Part shown: positions 63,150-64,000 of the stretch, one piece after another
Position numbering within the stretch: the stretch's first letter is position 1
How the letters are laid out: every line of letters begins with the position of its first letter
Assembly: GCA_951394405.1 (NCBI GenBank)
Contig: OX596335.1
Coordinates: forward strand, 558,001-622,000
From: Coprinellus micaceus
Lineage: Eukaryota; Basidiomycota; Agaricomycetes; Agaricales; Psathyrellaceae
Reading direction: 5' to 3'
Length of the DNA: 64,000 nucleotides
Made by a program: the position numbers and the translations under genes
Notes under the pieces: model-generated
What the model was told of the DNA's origin: nothing
Seen by the model: the letters and a program-made list of their open reading frames with translations, nothing else
Databases searched by the model: none

Positions 63150-64000
63150 TCAATAACACTCCGTGCTTTCCGCCGTCGAGCCATCGTGAGGATTGTAGTC
63201 GGTGATGGGGAAGACGTTCATCGTGAACATGTTGCGACGAATGCCTAGGTGCGAGAGGTGTGCGTGTATCGTGCCTCGCCTTGGAAGGAGAAGATTGAAC
63301 AGTTTCAGGGCGTGGTGGGTGGGTCGTGCATGGCCGCGTTGGGAGGAAATCCGCGACTCGCTTTGGAGGTTGGGGTCAGCGGACCGGTTCAGGAGATCCG
63401 TTACAATGTCGGGTGAACCTCCTATACACGCTGCGTTGACGCAGAGCCGTATTCGCCGCCAAAATCTAGTGAGAGAAGCGGGGCTTAGATACAACCGAGT
63501 CGGATAGCGTCTTCAAACTTGAGGGTTACCATTCTTGAGAAGGACGCTGAACATATGAAGCCAGCCGTGCGTGCTGCGTATCAGAAGCGCTCCATGTGCG
63601 TCTAGTGCAATCTCGAGACGCAGCAGTCTTGCCGTAGACATTAAGGAACCTGGCGTTTAATGGCCCCTGAAACCGACGTCTGAGGGCCGAAAGCTGCAAA
63701 TATTCCCGTACCGGGACGGTGAGTTCTTGAAAAGGGACTCGACGCAAATAGAACGAGAGTAACAGAGAGAAGAGGCCAGGGGCTTGAGGCGGAGGTGTTC
63801 GGTCAGAGATGAGGGCGCCGGTGGAACGCTGCTGGCGTTGGGTTGTTGAGACCGTGTTCAGTGCAGCTCGATAACGGAAAAGGCTGTCGCATCCGGAATT
63901 CCAATCTACGTGCGGTTTGAGGCGCACCCCTTGCAGGGGGAGGAGAGACGAGGGGTCGACGAGGTCATAAGATGGGTGGACATAAAGAATTTGGAAGGAA
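63150..64000 (-). pseudogene. Ankyrin-repeat gene remnant, broken, running off the right edge
   Basis: Minus-strand DNA with pieces of ankyrin-repeat protein in different frames. Near 63660-63560: an NVYGKTA segment, then in another frame EIALDAHGALLIRS. Near 63460-63380: GGEYGSA, then in another frame AACIGGSPDIVTDLLNRSADPNLQ. The frame changes inside what should be single repeats, each time by one base, so this looks like a decayed NLR-type or ankyrin gene rather than a spliced one. It continues past 64000. No intact start or stop could be defined. Confidence 0.4.

Overview
This is a eukaryotic window, almost certainly from an Agaricomycete (mushroom-forming basidiomycete). The genes are dense and cut by many 45-70 base GT-AG introns. 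There is a NACHT-ankyrin NOD-like protein, a Plavaka-type DNA transposase and a DUF6698-like gene, all typical of this class. I cannot name the genus. Exon joins were worked out by hand from splice signals, reading phase and family likeness. For seven genes (glutaminase, NLR, transposase, WDR59, PSD, TRAPP, zinc-finger protein) the proposed exons sum to a whole number of codons. Products named from memory of protein families were not checked by a search.

Layout. 1-8.5 kb: the 3' part of a G-protein alpha gene, a 2.5 kb pyrimidine-rich gene-free stretch, a small alpha/beta hydrolase and a membrane-anchored GtaA-like glutaminase. 9-14.3 kb: a NACHT-ankyrin NLR and, on the other strand, a DUF6698-like gene. 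15-18.4 kb: an unrecognised minus-strand gene whose N-terminal part is built from similar exon-intron units. 20-33 kb: an accessory block with small hypothetical genes (one with paired Cys/His fingers, one with a membrane segment), an intact 12-exon Plavaka transposase, and a TPR reading frame with no ATG. 33.3-50.7 kb: three serine carboxypeptidase (CPY-like) genes. The first (minus strand) and second (plus strand) are close inverted copies, promoters included. They flank three housekeeping genes: WDR59 (GATOR2/SEACAT arm of TORC1 control), phosphatidylserine decarboxylase, and a cullin. 51.4-62.7 kb: a GPI-anchored alginate-lyase-family polysaccharide lyase, mitochondrial glutamyl-tRNA synthetase, a SNF2 helicase and a TRAPP subunit (Trs33/TRAPPC6). 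63.1-64 kb: a broken ankyrin-repeat gene running off the right edge.

How it fits together. The housekeeping genes are unrelated neighbours, as is usual in fungi. The secreted or vacuolar enzymes (glutaminase, three carboxypeptidases, polysaccharide lyase) are degradative or nutritional. The most notable structures are the inverted carboxypeptidase pair around three essential-type genes, the repeated exon-intron units at 17.8-18.2 kb, and the apparently complete transposon gene. No tRNA, rRNA, CRISPR array or virus-like gene was seen.
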